Part shown: one piece after another, positions 34,156 to 42,467 of the stretch
Position numbering within the stretch: the stretch's first letter is position 1
How the letters are laid out: each line of letters starts with the position of its first letter
From: Nocardioides zeae
GTDB taxonomy: Bacteria > Actinomycetota > Actinomycetes > Propionibacteriales > Nocardioidaceae
Direction: 5' to 3'
Length of the DNA stretch: 64,000 bases
Assembly: GCF_010686755.1 (NCBI RefSeq)
Contig: NZ_JAAGXA010000008.1
Span: forward strand, 1-64,000
Notes under the pieces: generated by a model
What the model was told of the DNA's origin: nothing
Seen by the model: the letters and a program-made list of their open reading frames with translations, nothing else
The model's database searches: none
Position numbers and translations under genes: made by a program

Positions 34156-34968
34156 ATGCCGGAGCGCACCGGAGCCCAGGGCGGCCGCACCGCGGCGTTC
34201 TTCGACCTCGACAAGACGATCATCGCGAAGTCGAGCACGCTCGCCTTCTCGAAGCCCTTCCAGGCGGGCGGCCTCATCTCCCGGCGCGCGGTGCTGCGCT
34301 CGGCGTACGCGCAGTTCGTCTACCTCGTCGGCGGCGCCGACCACGACCAGATGGAGAAGATGCGGCAGTTCCTCTCCGCGCTCACCGCGGGCTGGGACGT
34401 CGCGACGGTGCGCGAGATCGTCGCCGACACGCTCCACAACGTGGTCGACCCGTTGGTGTACGACGAGGCCGTCACCCTCATCGAGGAGCACCGCCTCGCG
34501 GGTCGCGACGTCGTCATCGTCTCGACCTCGGGCTCCGAGGTGGTGGAGCCGATCGGCGCGATGCTCGGTGCCGACCGGGTCGTGGCGACCCGGCTGGTCG
34601 AGGAGGAGGGCCGGTACACCGGGGAGATCGCCTACTACGCGTACGCCGAGGAGAAGGCCAACGCCGTGCGCGCCCTCGCCGAGGAGCGGGGCTACGACCT
34701 GGACGCGAGCTACGCCTACAGCGACTCGATCACCGACGTGCCCATGCTGGAGGCGGTGGGTCACCCGTACGCCGTGAACCCGGACCGCGAGCTGCGCAAG
34801 GTCGCGCTCGCGAACGAGTGGCCGGTCCTCGTCTTCACGAAGCCCGTGGCGCTGCGGAGCCAGCTGCCGCCGGCCGGGCCGACGCTCGCGGCCCTCGCGG
34901 TGGGCGGGGCGCTGACGGTGGCGGGCGTGGTCTGGACCCAGGTGCGCAAGCGCCGGCAGCCGGCCTGA
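34156..34968 (+). CDS. SerB-like HAD-superfamily phosphatase (Rv3661 type)
   Basis: A 270-residue HAD subfamily IB hydrolase. Motif I is FFDLDKTII with the nucleophile Asp near residue 16, motif II IVSTSGSE, and motif III-IV YAYSDSITDVPMLEAVG. A C-terminal hydrophobic segment (LAALAVGGALTVAGVVW) suggests membrane association. The substrate is not proven for this clade; a phosphoserine or lysolipid-type phosphate is possible. It lies downstream of the Tad region as Rv3661 does, and is followed by the Ms1-like sRNA interval. Confidence 0.88.
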   Translation: MPERTGAQGGRTAAFFDLDKTIIAKSSTLAFSKPFQAGGLISRRAVLRSAYAQFVYLVGGADHDQMEKMRQFLSALTAGWDVATVREIVADTLHNVVDPLVYDEAVTLIEEHRLAGRDVVIVSTSGSEVVEPIGAMLGADRVVATRLVEEEGRYTGEIAYYAYAEEKANAVRALAEERGYDLDASYAYSDSITDVPMLEAVGHPYAVNPDRELRKVALANEWPVLVFTKPVALRSQLPPAGPTLAALAVGGALTVAGVVWTQVRKRRQPA

Positions 34969-35007
34969 GCGGATCCCGTCAGGCCGGAAGTTACCGCCCA
35001 GGAACCC

Positions 35008-35036
35008 TTGCGTGACCCAGGTCACAGAGGCACAGT
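35008..35036 (+). promoter_or_regulatory. Candidate promoter with CRP-type site for the sRNA
   Basis: TTGCGT (35008-35013), a 17-base spacer and CACAGT (35031-35036) form a plausible promoter. A near-perfect CRP-type palindrome CGTGACCCAGGTCACA (35011-35026; consensus TGTGA-N6-TCACA) overlaps the -35. No protein-coding gene starts here: both flanking genes end into this interval. Confidence 0.5.
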
Positions 35037-35042
35037 GGGAGC

Positions 35043-35240
35043 CACGCAGCACCCCGGATCCGGACCGGAAAATCCACAGAGGCTTCACGCTCCACCCAGG
35101 TACCCACGCGGCGACCCACCCTTCTGACAGGGCGCATGTCGACGGGAGACTCCCGAGGCTGCATACGAGTGCACGCTTGGTAGCCAGTGGCGGTGCGTGT
35201 CAGCGACGGCCCCCGGATCCACGCGATTCCGGGGGCCGTC
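35043..35240 (+). ncRNA. Candidate Ms1/MTS2823-like small RNA (RNA polymerase-binding)
   Basis: The 297-base interval between the Rv3661-like HAD gene and the convergent Rv3662c-like Fic gene is where mycobacteria encode Ms1 (MTS2823), a stationary-phase RNA that binds core RNA polymerase. Here it holds a promoter-like element with a CRP-type site, a self-complementary CGGGAG-A-CTCCCG hairpin (35143-35155) and a 13-bp terminator stem. The predicted transcript is about 200 nucleotides. Both boundaries are estimates and sequence homology could not be tested; the call rests mainly on synteny and signals. Confidence 0.55.
35205..35240. terminator. Strong hairpin ending the sRNA and the Fic-like gene
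   Basis: Thirteen-base perfect arms (35205-35217 and 35228-35240) around ten bases. It serves plus-strand transcripts from the sRNA interval and minus-strand transcripts from the Fic-like gene, whose stop lies 26 bases away. Confidence 0.75.
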
Positions 35241-35265
35241 TGCTGTGCTCGGGCAGCGCTCCCCG

Positions 35266-36003
35266 TCAGCTCGCGTCGCGTCGCAAGGGGCTCGCCTCGG
35301 CCCCCGCCGCGTAGGCCTCGGCGGCGTAGAGCAGCCAGGCGTGCACACCGGACGCGCTGCCGCTGCGGTAGCCCCGCAGGTTGGACTCGTACTCGGCACG
35401 CACCGCCAGGTGTCCCGCCTCCGGGACCACCAGCGACTTCTCGTCGAGCCCGCGGGCGACGAGCACCAGGCGCTCGGCCGCCCGGGCCACGATGCCGTTG
35501 TGGGACGGGAACGGGGCGGCGCAGGCGATCTCGGCGTGGACGACGGCCGCCACGACCAGCGCCGGCACCTCCCGCGAGGTGAGGAGCAGCTCGGCGGTGC
35601 TCCGCAGCCGTGCCGCGCTCTCGGCGTCCCTCGGTCGCCCGCGGCGCTCGTCGGGGAGCGAGCCCGTCGCTGCCAGCGCGTGCAGCCGCGCGAAGGCCAT
35701 GAGCGGTGCCGTGCGCAGCTGGGGGGCGAGCCCGAGCAGCTCGGTGGAGACCCGCACGGCGTCCTGGGCGATCTCGTCGCCCGTGCCCTCGCGCACCTCC
35801 GCGAGCGTCGAGCCCGATCCCTCCAGCACCGCGCTGGCGTGCGCACCCCGCAGCAGCGACTCGGCGGTGAGCTCCGGGGACGTGCGGCGCAGCCCCCGGT
35901 CGCGGAGCATCACGTCGATGCCGTCCCGCGCCGCGGCGTACGCCGAGCCCACCCCCTCGAGGGCGACGAGGTGGATGAGCGGGTCGGGCGCGACGTCGGG
36001 CAC
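35266..36003 (-). CDS. Fic-like / Rv3662c-type protein, probable independent gene
   Basis: A 245-residue Fic-family-like helical protein. It has AESLLRGAHASAVLEGSGS (N-terminal inhibitory-helix-like), APLMAFARLHALAATGSLP and the core region ALVVAAVVHAEIACAAPFPSHNGIVARAAERLVL, a degenerate HPFxxGNGR: His and Asn survive, but the Gly/Arg pattern is altered, so AMPylation activity is doubtful. The GTG at 36003 is proposed because TACCCT lies seven bases upstream, the leaderless signature, and because related genes stand alone next to the HAD phosphatase. The frame also continues upstream into the 5'-nucleotidase through homopolymer runs, which I regard as suspect. Confidence 0.7.
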   Translation of the reverse strand: MPDVAPDPLIHLVALEGVGSAYAAARDGIDVMLRDRGLRRTSPELTAESLLRGAHASAVLEGSGSTLAEVREGTGDEIAQDAVRVSTELLGLAPQLRTAPLMAFARLHALAATGSLPDERRGRPRDAESAARLRSTAELLLTSREVPALVVAAVVHAEIACAAPFPSHNGIVARAAERLVLVARGLDEKSLVVPEAGHLAVRAEYESNLRGYRSGSASGVHAWLLYAAEAYAAGAEASPLRRDAS

Positions 36004-38619
36004 GAGCGCGAGGGTAGCGACCGACCGCCGGAACACGTCGGTCGTGGGGGGGGGGGGGGGGGAAGAAGCCGGCGGACGCCACCCCCCCCCGGGGGGGTCG
36101 ACGCCGGGGGGGGGGCGGATGATGCGGACCCCGCGGGTCGAGGCCGACGGCGCCGTGAGGGCGTTGCCGTCGATCCAGACCGTGATCAGGTGGTTGCCCA
36201 CCCGGCCGGGGGGCATCTTGAAGTTCGCGCGACCGCTGACGACGAGGACCTGGTAGCCCTTGCCGCCGTAGGAGATGTTCGCGCGACCCGTGTAGGGGAC
36301 CCCGCTGGAGTTGCCGACCTGGATCCCGAGGGTCGGCGTGGCGCCGGCCTTCACCGGGTTCGGCACCGTCAGCAGGACCACGGACGGCGCACGGCCGATC
36401 GTGACCCGCACGCCGACGGCGGAGCGGGCGGTCTGGGCGTCACCGCTGTAGTAGAAGCCGATGTTGTAGGTGCCCGGCTTCCAGTTGCTCGGCACGGTGG
36501 GACGGGCGACGCCGTTGACGACCGTGGCCGTCTGGCGGTAGCCGTTCCAGCGCATCTCGACCGTGCCGGTCGCGGTGGCGTCCGACGTGATGCGGATCGG
36601 GACCTGCACGCCCTTGCCGACGGTGGTGGTGACGGCCGTGGCCGGACCGGTGGCGGTGGAGGCGGTGCGCTCGTCGACGACGGCGATCGGGCCGACGGCC
36701 GTGCCCGTGGGCTCGGCGACCAGGTAGATCTCGTCGCCCTCGTAGGCCGACAGCGGGACCTCGACGGCGATCGTCGCCGCGCCGGCGGTGACCGTGGCCT
36801 CGCCGGCGACGTCGACGACCTCGCCCTCCTCGTCGACCACGTAGGCCGTGAGGTCGGTGTTCGCGGGCGAGCCCAGCGAGGTGAGGTCGAGGTTGCTCAC
36901 GCTGATCTCGGCGGCGTCGCCGATCCCGAGCACGGTGGGCATGCCGGGCGCGACGATCTGGTGCTTGGCGAAGTCGGGCTCGATCGGGCTGGCGTCGTCG
37001 AGGTAGGAGAACCAGAGCTCACGGTCGACGAGACCGGTGTCGCGCGTGGTGCCCTCCTTGAAGGCAGTGAAGCTGTCGCCGCCGCCCGCGAGGAAGCTGA
37101 ACGTCGAGACCGTGTAGGTCTCCTCGGGCTGGACGAGCACGCCGTCGACCCAGATGTTCTCGACGCGGCTGCCGGCCGGGGCCGACGGGTTCGTCGTGAT
37201 CGCGACGTTGTCGGACGTGCCGAGGCGCAGCGTCGAGCTGCGACCCTCGACGGGCCACTGCTGCTCGAAGACCTGCGCGAGCTCGGCACCCGTGAGCTCG
37301 ACGAGCGAGACGTTGTTGAGGAAGGGCAGCACGTTGTTGGCCTCGGCGACGGTGACGACGCCGTCGGTGTTGGCCGGGTTGCTCGCCGTGTTGCCCGCGA
37401 ACAGCAGGTCGTCGCGCAGGCCACCGGGGTTGGTGATGCCGAGGTCGGGCGTGCCGATGTTCTCCGGGACGCCGTCGCGCAGCGCGTTGCCGACGAGGGT
37501 GCCGAGGGTCGACTCGACGGAGCGGTCCGTCGTGCCCGGGGCGCTGTAGGCGCGGGTGATGTCGGCCGTGATCTCGCCGACCGGCTCGTTGCCCACCTCG
37601 GCCGCGTACTCCAGGGCCTCCTTGGTGATCGCGTCGACCGCGGCCACGCGCGGCAGCGTGGTGTCGGCGGTGGCGACGCGGGCGACGTTCTGCTGCGTGT
37701 ACGCCGTGACCTCGCCGGTCTCGCTGTCGACCGTGAGGTTGACCTGGCCGATGTTCTCGCCGTACTGGCCCGTCTGCAGCACCGGACGCGTGCGCTCCGT
37801 GCCGGGGACCGGCGCGTCGTACGCGTACTTCTGGTGGGTGTGGCCCGTGAAGATCACGTCGACCGCGGCGCTCGTCCCGTCGACGATCTCGGCGAACTCG
37901 GGACGGTCGGCCTTGGCCGCGTCGAGCCCGGTCGTCAGGTTCGCGCCCTCGTGGTACTGCGCGACGATGACGTCGGCCTCGCCGTTGCTGGCGTCGCCGT
38001 CGGAGAGCTGGGCCGCGACGCGGTTGACCGCCTCGACGGGGTCGCCGAAGTCGATGGTCTCGATGCCCGAGGGCGAGACGATGTCGGCCGTCTCGAGCGT
38101 CACGGCGCCGACGACGCCGACGGTCAGGCCGCCGACCTCGAACTCGGCGTACTCCGGCAGGGCCGGCGTGTCCGTGCCCTTCTCGTAGACGTTCGCCCCG
38201 AGGTAGTCGAAGTCGACCGTGTCCGCGACGAGACCGGTGAGGTTGTCGTAGCCCTGGTCGAACTCGTGGTTGCCCACGCCCGACGTCGCGACCTCGAGGG
38301 CGTTGAGCACCTCGAGCGTCGGCACGTCCTCCTGCACGGCCGAGGCGAAGATGCTCGCCCCGATGCTGTCGCCGTTGCTCATGAGGAGCGTGTTCGGGTT
38401 CTGCGCCCTCAGCTGCTCGATCGTGGTCGCGAACTTGGTGGTGTTCGCGTCGATGCGGCCGTGGAAGTCGTTGAAGTTGAGGAGCTGGATCGAGACGGGA
38501 GCTGCACTCGCGGACGGCGCGAGCGCCACCGGCACGACGGCGCACAGACCGGCCGTGACGGCGAGCGCCGACAGCCGGGCAGCGCTCACGCGCAGGCGGT
38601 GGGTCTGGGAACGGGACAA
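35266..38619 (-). CDS. Secreted 5'-nucleotidase with Ig-like domains, open frame running into the Fic-like gene
   Basis: As it stands this is a single 1117-residue frame. Residues 1-40 are a signal peptide (LAVTAGLCAVVPVALAPSASA). Residues about 41-320 are a metallophosphatase domain with NFNDFHGR, NGDSIGAS, GNHEFDQGY and FTGHTHQKYAY. The UDP-sugar hydrolase/5'-nucleotidase C-terminal domain follows (NPGGLRDDL, TFSFLAGGGDSF). Two or three Ig-like modules end near GVRIIRPPPG (codons near 36110). The enzyme would release phosphate from extracellular nucleotides. Beyond that, poly-G/C runs join it to a cytoplasmic-type Fic-like protein, a combination that makes little sense for an exported enzyme. 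Start is TTG at 38619 with GAGAGG upstream. The true nucleotidase end probably lies between 36016 and 36120. Confidence 0.75.
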   Translation of the reverse strand: MSRSQTHRLRVSAARLSALAVTAGLCAVVPVALAPSASAAPVSIQLLNFNDFHGRIDANTTKFATTIEQLRAQNPNTLLMSNGDSIGASIFASAVQEDVPTLEVLNALEVATSGVGNHEFDQGYDNLTGLVADTVDFDYLGANVYEKGTDTPALPEYAEFEVGGLTVGVVGAVTLETADIVSPSGIETIDFGDPVEAVNRVAAQLSDGDASNGEADVIVAQYHEGANLTTGLDAAKADRPEFAEIVDGTSAAVDVIFTGHTHQKYAYDAPVPGTERTRPVLQTGQYGENIGQVNLTVDSETGEVTAYTQQNVARVATADTTLPRVAAVDAITKEALEYAAEVGNEPVGEITADITRAYSAPGTTDRSVESTLGTLVGNALRDGVPENIGTPDLGITNPGGLRDDLLFAGNTASNPANTDGVVTVAEANNVLPFLNNVSLVELTGAELAQVFEQQWPVEGRSSTLRLGTSDNVAITTNPSAPAGSRVENIWVDGVLVQPEETYTVSTFSFLAGGGDSFTAFKEGTTRDTGLVDRELWFSYLDDASPIEPDFAKHQIVAPGMPTVLGIGDAAEISVSNLDLTSLGSPANTDLTAYVVDEEGEVVDVAGEATVTAGAATIAVEVPLSAYEGDEIYLVAEPTGTAVGPIAVVDERTASTATGPATAVTTTVGKGVQVPIRITSDATATGTVEMRWNGYRQTATVVNGVARPTVPSNWKPGTYNIGFYYSGDAQTARSAVGVRVTIGRAPSVVLLTVPNPVKAGATPTLGIQVGNSSGVPYTGRANISYGGKGYQVLVVSGRANFKMPPGRVGNHLITVWIDGNALTAPSASTRGVRIIRPPPGVDPPGGGWRPPASSPPPPPTTDVFRRSVATLALVPDVAPDPLIHLVALEGVGSAYAAARDGIDVMLRDRGLRRTSPELTAESLLRGAHASAVLEGSGSTLAEVREGTGDEIAQDAVRVSTELLGLAPQLRTAPLMAFARLHALAATGSLPDERRGRPRDAESAARLRSTAELLLTSREVPALVVAAVVHAEIACAAPFPSHNGIVARAAERLVLVARGLDEKSLVVPEAGHLAVRAEYESNLRGYRSGSASGVHAWLLYAAEAYAAGAEASPLRRDAS
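36011..36016 (-). promoter_or_regulatory. Leaderless -10 box of the Fic-like gene
   Basis: TACCCT on the minus strand, seven bases before the GTG at 36003. Its presence inside the apparent fusion frame argues that the Fic-like gene has its own transcript. Confidence 0.5.
36046..36115. other. Homopolymer cluster at the nucleotidase/Fic junction
   Basis: Seventeen G (36046-36062), nine C then seven G (36082-36097) and ten G (36106-36115) occur within 70 bases. Nothing comparable exists elsewhere in the window. Runs of this length are prone to sequencing and assembly error, and the reading frame across them is unreliable. Confidence 0.9.
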
Positions 38620-38835
38620 CGGTCTACCTCTCGGAAGGTAAGGGGTGGCCTCGGCACGCTAACCCGTGAATCTCCTGAGGGATACGTGTACGGAGATGAA
38701 GGATCCGTAACGAACTGAGAAAGCGGACGGCCCGAGTCCGTGGCCGACGGAGCGTCAGGAGCGTCGCCTCGACCGTCGAGGCGACGGCGTGGCGAGCGAC
38801 CGCGTCCCGCGTCCGCCGGTAGCCTCGGGCGCACC

Positions 38836-40020
<1,185 letters not shown>

Positions 40021-40023
40021 CCC

Positions 40024-41178
40024 GTGGCCCGCTGGAGCCGGCGGCGCACCGAGCTCGGCACCGAGGCCGACCGCGCCACCTTCCGCACGCTGCACACCGC
40101 GTCGCTCGCCGCTCCCGCCCTGCGCGAGGGGCTGCGGCCCGACAGCGCCGCCCGCGCGGTCGGCCACCTGCGCGCGCTCCTCGGCACGCCCGGCGTGGGC
40201 CTGACCGGTCCGGCCGCGGTGCTCGCCTGGGACGGCGCGGGCTCCCACCACGAGGAGCACCTCGCCGCGCTCGCCGCGCGGGCCGTCGCCGCGGGCAGCA
40301 CGGCGCTGGCCACCTCGGCGGACCTCCGCTGCGCCGCCGCCGACTGCGTGCTGCGCGGCGCGATCGCGAGCCCCCTCGTCGTCGAGGACGACGTGGTGGG
40401 CACCCTCGCCGTGCTCGCCCCGCAGGTGACGGGGCGGCTCGTGCGCGCCACCGACGAGGTGGCCGTGTGGGTCTCCGGCCAGCTCGAGCTCGCGGAGCTG
40501 GACGCCTCGCGCACCCGGCTCGTCGAGGCCGAGGTGCGGGCGCTGCGCGCCCAGATCAGCCCGCACTTCATCTACAACTCGCTCGGCGCCATCGCCTCCT
40601 TCGTGCGCACCGACCCCGACCGCGCCCGCGAGCTGCTGCTCGAGTTCGCCGACTTCACGCGCTACTCCTTCCGTCGCCACGGCGAGTTCACGACGCTGGC
40701 CGAGGAGCTGCGGGCCATCGAGCGCTACCTGGTGCTCGAGCAGGCGCGCTTCGGCGACCGGCTCGCGGTGCGGCTCCGGATCGCTCCCGAGGTGCTCGGC
40801 GTGACCGTGCCGTTCCTGTGCCTGCAGCCCCTCGTCGAGAACGCCGTGCGCCACGGCCTCGCCGGCTCGCCGCGACCGGTCACGACCGTCTCCATCGTGG
40901 CCCGCGACCTCGGACGCACCTGCGTCGTCGAGATCGAGGACGACGGGGCCGGCGAGGACCCCACCCGCATCGCGCGCGTGCTGGCCGGCACGGCGGGCTC
41001 CGCCGACTCCCCCGGCACGTCGGAGGGCGCCCACCCCTCCGTGGGGCTCGGCAACGTGGACGCACGCCTGCGCGCGACGTACGGCGAGGACGCGGGCCTC
41101 GTCGTCGAGACCGCGCCCGGCGCCGGGACCAAGGTGGTCGTGCAGATCCCGAAGTTCGCGCCGGGCGTCCACGCGTGA
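40024..41178 (+). CDS. LytS/YehU-type sensor histidine kinase
   Basis: A 384-residue kinase of the His_kinase (LytS) family without visible membrane helices. A GAF-like domain occupies about residues 30-155. The phospho-acceptor His is in LRAQISPHFIYNSLGAIASF near residue 181, and the HATPase_c domain has the N box LCLQPLVENAVRHGL, then EIEDDGAG and VGLGNVDARL. It is encoded 28 bases before the LytTR regulator and upstream of a Na+ symporter, the arrangement of BtsSR/YpdAB-like systems that control carboxylate transporters. The GTG start is three bases after the preceding stop. Confidence 0.88.
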   Translation: MARWSRRRTELGTEADRATFRTLHTASLAAPALREGLRPDSAARAVGHLRALLGTPGVGLTGPAAVLAWDGAGSHHEEHLAALAARAVAAGSTALATSADLRCAAADCVLRGAIASPLVVEDDVVGTLAVLAPQVTGRLVRATDEVAVWVSGQLELAELDASRTRLVEAEVRALRAQISPHFIYNSLGAIASFVRTDPDRARELLLEFADFTRYSFRRHGEFTTLAEELRAIERYLVLEQARFGDRLAVRLRIAPEVLGVTVPFLCLQPLVENAVRHGLAGSPRPVTTVSIVARDLGRTCVVEIEDDGAGEDPTRIARVLAGTAGSADSPGTSEGAHPSVGLGNVDARLRATYGEDAGLVVETAPGAGTKVVVQIPKFAPGVHA

Positions 41179-41193
41179 TCCGGCCGCTCCCGC

Positions 41194-41199
41194 TACCGT
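41194..41199 (+). promoter_or_regulatory. Possible leaderless promoter of the LytTR gene
   Basis: TACCGT followed by seven bases and the GTG at 41207, in the 28-base gap after the kinase gene. It would let the regulator-transporter part be transcribed separately. Confidence 0.35.
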
Positions 41200-41206
41200 C
41201 GCCCCC

Positions 41207-42025
41207 GTGACCCAGGCCACTCCGCCCGCAGCTCCGGGGACGCCGGGGCTCGTCGCGCTCGTCGTCGACGACGAGCAGCCCGCCCGCGACGAGCTCGCCT
41301 GGCTGCTCGAGCGGCACCCCCGGATCGGCCGCGTGGTGACGAGCCCGTCCGCGACCGAGGCGCTCCGCGTGCTCCACGACGGCGGCCCCGAGGGCCCCGA
41401 CGGGACCGCCCGCGGCATCGACGTCGTCTTCCTCGACATCGCCATGCCCGGCCTCACGGGACTCGAGCTGGCCGGTGTGCTCGCCGCCTTCCGCGAGCCG
41501 CCCGCGGTCGTGTTCGTGACCGCCCACGAGGAGCACGCCCTCGAGGCGTTCGACCTCAGCGCCGTCGACTACCTCCTCAAGCCGCTGCGGGAGGACCGCC
41601 TCGCCGAGGCCGTGCGCCGCGTGCTCGACCGCCGTGCACGGGCCACGCCCGCGCAGGCCGGCCCCCGCCCGGTCCCCGACGAGCAGGTCCGCGTGGAGCG
41701 GGGCGGGGTCACCCGGTTCCTGCCCCGCTCGGCGATCACCCACGTCGAGGCCCAGGGCGACTACGCGCGGCTCCACGCCCGTGTGGAGGGCGAGTCCGCG
41801 TCGTACCTGGTGCGGACGCCGCTCGCCACCCTCGAGGAGGAGTGGGCCGACGCCGGGTTCGTGCGGGTGCACCGCTCGCTGCTGGTGGCGCTCGGCCACG
41901 TGCAGGAGGTGCGGATGGAGGCGGGGCGGTGCACCGTCCTCGTCGACGGCACCGAGCTGGGCGTCAGCCGCCGGCACACGCGGACGCTGCGCGAGGTGCT
42001 GGCCGGGTACGTCGGGGCACGCTGA
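41207..42025 (+). CDS. LytTR-family response regulator
   Basis: A 272-residue regulator. The receiver domain has the acidic pair VVDDEQPARDEL, phospho-acceptor Asp in VVFLDIAMPGLTG and the conserved Lys in VDYLLKPL. The LytTR DNA-binding domain (HVEAQGDYARLHARVEG, FVRVHRSLLVALGHV, VSRRHTRTLREVL) follows. It is the cognate of the LytS-type kinase and very likely controls the symporter genes directly downstream. Confidence 0.9.
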   Translation: MTQATPPAAPGTPGLVALVVDDEQPARDELAWLLERHPRIGRVVTSPSATEALRVLHDGGPEGPDGTARGIDVVFLDIAMPGLTGLELAGVLAAFREPPAVVFVTAHEEHALEAFDLSAVDYLLKPLREDRLAEAVRRVLDRRARATPAQAGPRPVPDEQVRVERGGVTRFLPRSAITHVEAQGDYARLHARVEGESASYLVRTPLATLEEEWADAGFVRVHRSLLVALGHVQEVRMEAGRCTVLVDGTELGVSRRHTRTLREVLAGYVGAR

Positions 42026-42026
42026 C

Positions 42027-42467
42027 GTGCCGGACGTCCCAGGCACGCCCGGTCCCCGGCCCCCGTCGGAGCGCGTGCGGGTCACGGGCCCGCCACGGCG
42101 GGGCGCCCGTCGCGCCACCGGCGCGGAGCAGATCGACGCGGGCACGGCGGTCGGCGAGGTGTACCTGCGCTCGCTGCTCGCCGAGCAGCTGCGGCTCGGG
42201 CTGGCGGTCGTGGGGGCGCTCGCCCTGACGCTCGGCTCGCTGCCCGCCGTGTTCTACCTCGCGCCCGGTCTCGCCGACGTACGGGTGCTGGGGGTGCCCC
42301 TGGCGTGGGCGGTGCTGGCGGGGGCGGTCTACCCGTTCCTGTTCGTGCTCGGCTGGCTCCACGTGCGGCGCTCCGAGTCCAACGAGCGGGACTTCGCCGA
42401 GCTCGTCGCGCGCGACGAGCCGCCGGGGCCACCGGGGCCACCGGGGCCACCGGGAGCCGACGCGTGA
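42027..42467 (+). CDS. DUF485-like small membrane protein
   Basis: A 146-residue protein with two membrane helices (LGLAVVGALALTLGSLPAVF and LAWAVLAGAVYPFLFVLGWL) ending in RRSESNERDFAELV, similar in layout to YjcH/DUF485, the partner of acetate permease ActP. The C-terminal tail is a short Gly-Pro-Pro repeat. Its stop overlaps the symporter start by four bases, supporting a functional pair. Confidence 0.75.
   Translation: MPDVPGTPGPRPPSERVRVTGPPRRGARRATGAEQIDAGTAVGEVYLRSLLAEQLRLGLAVVGALALTLGSLPAVFYLAPGLADVRVLGVPLAWAVLAGAVYPFLFVLGWLHVRRSESNERDFAELVARDEPPGPPGPPGPPGADA

Noticed and set aside
35012-35314. A 100-codon open frame on the plus strand in the sRNA interval
   Set aside because: It starts at a GTG inside the CRP-type palindrome, has no ribosome site or recognisable motif, and runs through the terminator into the Fic-like gene.
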